This document shows positions 58,122-61,090 of a stretch of 61,090 bases of DNA, piece by piece. Numbering within the stretch: position 1 is the stretch's first letter; the number at the start of each line of letters is the position of its first letter. The translations under genes and the position numbers were made by a program. The DNA is taken from positions 1 through 61,090 of the forward strand of contig BGKB01000259.1 of assembly GCA_003116975.1 (NCBI GenBank), read 5' to 3'. A model generated the notes under the pieces. That model made no database searches. It saw nothing but the letters and a program-made list of their open reading frames with translations, and had not been told where the DNA came from. The DNA comes from Aurantiochytrium sp. KH105. Its lineage: Eukaryota; Sar; Bigyra; Thraustochytrida; Thraustochytriidae.

Positions 58122-59153
58122 ATGGGCCGCATCGAAGGCGTCGTGTTCGGCGTCGCGCAGTCCGCCGACCTCGTGCTTGCGGCCAGCTTGGACGGCTTCT
58201 TGCGGGCGTGGAGCAAGAAGGACGGCGCCCTCGTCTTGGAGATGAAGACGCCCAACAACAAGGCGGCCACCAGAGTGGCGGTGCAGGGCAACCTAGCCGC
58301 CGTCGGAACTGACGCAGGCGGCCTCTTCCTGATTGACCTGGCCACCGCCTCCGTCCTGCACGCCCTCCAGGGCCACACTGTCGCTGTCCAGAGCGTCATC
58401 TTCGACGGCGATGAAATCATCTCCGGATCCGAGGATAAGACCGTCCGCGTCTGGGACAAGATCAGCGGCCGAGAGACCTTGAGGATCGACGCCGGGGCTA
58501 GGATCTGGAGCATTGCCGCGCACGAGAACTTGCTTGTGGCCGGGCTGAAAGACAAAACCGTGCGCGTCTTCGACCGGGCCAGCGGCCGCTGCCGCCCACG
58601 CCACGACCTCGTGGAGGCGACAGAAGACGTCTACGCGGTCGCGATTGACGCGCAGCGTATGGTGAGTGGGTCCGGCAACAAGGCGAGGGTCTACGCCGTG
58701 CCTTCCTTCCAGCTCGTCCGCGTCATTGAAGGACACACTCGCTGGGTGAACTCTGTCGCTCTCGAGGGAGACCGCATCGTGAGCGGGTCCGCCGACAACA
58801 CGGTCAGACTCTGGGACGCGCGCAGCGGAGCCCTGCTGCACGTCTTGCAAGGACACTCGGACTTTGTCAACTCGGTCTCTCTTGTGGGGTCGGAGATCGT
58901 GACCGGATCTTGGGACAGGAGCGTGCGCATCTGGGACGCGAACACGGGCGACTCGACGCGCGTGCTGGACGGCACAGAGGCCGTGCGACCCATCGAGGAA
59001 GAAGCCCTTGCATCGCCAGCGGAAGTGAAAACAGAGGGGGCCATCGACGAAGAAGTCCTTGCATCGCCAGCGGAAGTGGAAACAGATTTAAAGCCAGCAC
59101 GGATAGATGAGGACCTTCATGCAAAGCTGTGCCCTACTTGTTCGATTTTGTAA
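58122..59153 (+). CDS. WD40 beta-propeller protein, array copy B
   Basis: 343 residues, paralogue of copy A, 1,829 bp downstream from start codon to start codon. The seven blades are conserved, with changes clustered in inter-blade loops. One residue pair is missing in GSGNKARVYAV where A has GSKDKMVRVYAV, and three extra residues lie in SGRCRPRHDLV. The N-terminus is MGRIEGVV, so the Cys next to Gly in copy A is absent. The tail repeats are closer to each other (LASPAEVKT and LASPAEVET), and the end is CPTCSIL, where CSIL fits a geranylgeranylation-type CaaX box instead of the farnesyl-type CSIQ. Thus the two copies differ mainly in loops and in predicted lipid attachment. Confidence 0.88.
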   Translation: MGRIEGVVFGVAQSADLVLAASLDGFLRAWSKKDGALVLEMKTPNNKAATRVAVQGNLAAVGTDAGGLFLIDLATASVLHALQGHTVAVQSVIFDGDEIISGSEDKTVRVWDKISGRETLRIDAGARIWSIAAHENLLVAGLKDKTVRVFDRASGRCRPRHDLVEATEDVYAVAIDAQRMVSGSGNKARVYAVPSFQLVRVIEGHTRWVNSVALEGDRIVSGSADNTVRLWDARSGALLHVLQGHSDFVNSVSLVGSEIVTGSWDRSVRIWDANTGDSTRVLDGTEAVRPIEEEALASPAEVKTEGAIDEEVLASPAEVETDLKPARIDEDLHAKLCPTCSIL

Positions 59154-60114
59154 TCTTTGAAACAAAGGAAAAGAGAGCGATTACAGAACTTTTATTTTGG
59201 GAAGCTTTCCCATCAAGGCTGGCATGCTCGACGATTTTTCTTTCCTGCAACAAGCATGTTGAGATTGCCCCACAAGTCGTAAAGATATACGTCAAGCAAA
59301 TGTTGTGACCGAAGTGCTGATCTCAAGAAGAATTGTGCAGAGGAAGGAGCCTTATTGACGTTAAGATGACAATATGAGGACTTACTGGGGTCTGTGCCCT
59401 GCCTCGTGATGTCGACCGCGTAGCTTCGGAGCCCGGATTATTTTGCTTTCGTCGTGACGGGCATCGTTATTTTAAACCCGACCCGCGAGCACTGCTCGCG
59501 TGCGGGTTGGTTTCCATCTGACAATAAAAAAAAATGGAAAACAAATAAGGGCAGAGCGAGAGATGCATGCCCCTTTTTGTTGACAGCACCACGAGATCCA
59601 GGCCTACGTTAAGGCAGCGTAGGATACCATGGTGTAATTTTCCGTTCGTGTCAAGCCTGGAATCACTGTTTCGGCATCTCCAACATCGCACAGTTGTTCG
59701 CTTGCAGTTCTGTTGGCCACGTTGATGATCATTGACGAATCGCAGCCTGCGGACTTCTCCAGGCCAGGCCAGGCCTGGAGAAGCCAGCCAGCGCGTGTGC
59801 ACCGGCCGCGCGTGCCAGCGTGTGCACACGCTCGGCCTTCGCCCAAATACCTAACACACCCCTTTCGCCCCTGCGCGTGCGCGCGTCTCACAAGACTCAA
59901 AAGGTTTTGTATTGCACAAGCTAGAAATTAATTTCTTGCGAAAGTGGCTTCGGCTTCTCCTGTGGCCAACGCAACAAAGCAGGCTCCTACAAAGTCTTGC
60001 TTTCTGATCCTTCGGACTTCTGGGCGTTTCAAAATCGAAAGCGGGCAGACTGATCAAGTGCAAGGAAATTCTGTTCCAGACAACAAACGGCTGCAAACTT
60101 TGAATGGAAAAGAC
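59154..60114. other. Spacer with orphan WD40-unit promoter copy
   Basis: Left part is the diverged 3' flank of gene B. From about 59,551 to 59,890 lies a promoter-block copy of the tandem unit without any following gene (listed separately). The right end is the 3' flank of the ankyrin gene. No other gene seen. Confidence 0.55.
59551..59890 (+). repeat. Orphan promoter copy of the WD40 tandem unit
   Basis: Matches the blocks before genes A and B: GAGCGAGAGATGCATGCCCC at about 59,556, GTGTCAAG near 59,649, a CATCGCAC block near 59,690, CTTGCAGTTCTGTTGGCC near 59,701 and CTCGGCCTTCGCCCAAATAC near 59,830. The match ends before the CT-rich leader and start codon, so the fourth unit is cut at its 5' region. 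Confidence 0.7.
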
Positions 60115-61090
60115 TTATGAATCAAGCATCTTGCTCAGCGACTCCATATCCTTGGCAATGGCTTCATCGAGAGATTCACGATCTTCTCTCCACGCCACCG
60201 GGGCCTGCGAGGATCGTACTTGAGCCTTTGGCGAGCGTGGCGAGACGCCTTGCGCAGGGACTGGAGGAGGTCCGACCGCGTCGAAAATTGTGCTTTCATG
60301 CACCCATTCTTGAGGCGTACGGCCCGAAGCGTCTCGCTGCGCGTCGAGCGTCGCGGCAAATGTCATGGTCCGCAACCAGTCGCGCACATCGTCATGACCC
60401 AAAAGGCATGCCCAATGCAAACCGTTCTGCCCGTCATTGTCGCAAACGAGTGGATCGGCCCCACGCGCAACAAGAAGCTCGCAGGTTTCTGCGCATCCAT
60501 GCTCGCAAGCAATGAGGAAAAGAGACTTGCCGCTTCCAGTATCGCGCTCGTTCAAGAGGTCAGTCAGTGCCGGCACAATTTCTTGATGGTCTGCACTCTC
60601 AGGTGACTCGCCTAGCACTATGCGAAGCGATTGTGCGCTATTGGGTGAAGTGATCAGGTGACGAAGGAGGCCAGGTGTCTTCCACAAGTCCGTACGAGCA
60701 TTCTTACATGAGGCAAGCACGCGGAGGACTGCAGGGCTTCCTCCACTGAGATGCAGCGGCGTGAGGCCGCGCTCGTCTCGAGAACCCAAAGATCGTGCAG
60801 CCCAGTCGCGTTCTTCGAGCGCGGCAAGAAGCACAGAAACGGCTGTAGCAGACTTGCTTTCTGCTGCACAGTGGAGCGGCATACGTCCTTTGTTATCAAG
60901 AGCGCATAAGTCGGGGTGCAGCTTCAAAATGGCGCGGACGCTTGATTCCTTGCCGCTCATGCACGCAACATGCAATGGCGACATGCCCGTGTGGTCATTG
61001 ATGGCCCTATTCATAAAGCGCCAGGTGTGATTTTCGACCTCCAAGATACCCTCGGGTTCGCGCTGTTGGAGCGCCTCGATTGCCTGTGTC
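60115..61090 (-). CDS. Ankyrin-repeat protein, 5' end outside the window
   Basis: At least 324 residues; the frame is open to the window edge, so the start is not visible. Four to five ankyrin repeats can be read: TGMSPLHVACMSGKESSVRAI, KGRMPLHCAAESKSATAVSVL, RGLTPLHLSGG, SLFLIACEHGCAETCELLV and QNGLHWACLLGHDDVRDWL. A Pro/Ser-rich linker and a short helical tail (DEAIAKDMESLSKMLDS) close the protein. Ankyrin repeats mediate protein binding; no enzymatic domain is present in the visible part. Stop TAA at 60115-60117. Confidence 0.85.
   Translation of the reverse strand, partial: TQAIEALQQREPEGILEVENHTWRFMNRAINDHTGMSPLHVACMSGKESSVRAILKLHPDLCALDNKGRMPLHCAAESKSATAVSVLLAALEERDWAARSLGSRDERGLTPLHLSGGSPAVLRVLASCKNARTDLWKTPGLLRHLITSPNSAQSLRIVLGESPESADHQEIVPALTDLLNERDTGSGKSLFLIACEHGCAETCELLVARGADPLVCDNDGQNGLHWACLLGHDDVRDWLRTMTFAATLDAQRDASGRTPQEWVHESTIFDAVGPPPVPAQGVSPRSPKAQVRSSQAPVAWREDRESLDEAIAKDMESLSKMLDS

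Noticed and set aside
1..61090. CRISPR arrays, insertion sequences, rRNA, LTR or other transposons
   Set aside because: No spaced identical repeats, no terminal repeats with a transposase or reverse transcriptase frame, and no rRNA-like sequence were recognised.

Overview
This is a nuclear genome window from a unicellular eukaryote. No gene looks prokaryotic in layout. Genes are monocistronic, lie on both strands, are mostly intronless, and are separated by GC-rich, pyrimidine- or purine-rich spacers full of short tandem repeats. Four introns can be read directly (77 to 234 nt, GTARGT or GTACGT donors, CTAAC or similar branch sites). The gene set (RABL3, CCDC40 and CCDC103 homologues, an OSCA/TMEM63-type channel, TMTC glycosyltransferase, OS-9/XTP3-B lectin) and the lack of any plastid gene suggest a flagellate heterotroph. 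A labyrinthulomycete (thraustochytrid) stramenopile fits best. That placement is inference and was not tested by phylogeny.

Layout, left to right. 1.0-4.6 kb (+): OSCA/CSC1-like channel with a SAP-like motif in its N-terminal tail. 5.4-8.4 kb (+): spliced PH plus RhoGAP-like protein. 8.7-9.6 kb (+): METTL13-type methyltransferase. 9.7-11.2 kb (-): spliced ER lectin with two MRH domains. 12.7-13.7 kb (+): unknown nuclear-type protein. 14.5-15.4 kb (-): RABL3. 15.8-18.0 kb (-): mitochondrial oligopeptidase A (M3). 19.4-20.3 kb (+): membrane-anchored YghU-type GST. 20.7-22.7 kb (-): TMTC O-mannosyltransferase. 23.5-24.6 kb (+): Rad60/NIP45-type SUMO-like protein. 25.7-27.6 kb (+): membrane protein with MORN-like motifs. 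27.9-35.1 kb (-): CNOT1. 36.4-39.9 kb (+): large protein with CEP164-type WW modules. 40.2-40.9 kb (-): small unknown protein. 40.9-45.4 kb: gene-poor, low-complexity stretch that contains a 187-bp copy of an internal RABL3 segment. 45.4-47.1 kb (+): CCCH/Smr protein with a 21-nt first exon. 47.4-48.0 kb (-): small unknown protein. 48.7-49.4 kb (-) and 50.0-52.8 kb (+): CCDC103 and CCDC40 homologues, head to head. 53.0-54.4 kb (-): ER 2OG-Fe(II) hydroxylase. 55.3-59.9 kb: tandem WD40 array with two intact genes, a 3' relic on the left and a promoter relic on the right. 60.1 kb to the edge (-): ankyrin-repeat protein, cut by the window.

Three themes stand out. The first is cilium biology: CCDC103 (dynein arm docking and assembly), CCDC40 (96-nm axonemal ruler) and a CEP164-like WW protein lie within 17 kb, and the first two share one 616-bp intergenic region. 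The second is ER and secretory function: the MRH lectin, TMTC and the 2OG hydroxylase. The third is recent local duplication: the WD40 array and the displaced RABL3 fragment. The most unusual signal is that the WD40 paralogues end in CaaX-like boxes (CSIQ and CSIL), and one copy also starts with Met-Gly-Cys, so their predicted lipidation differs. I found no CRISPR array, rRNA, tRNA or convincing transposon.
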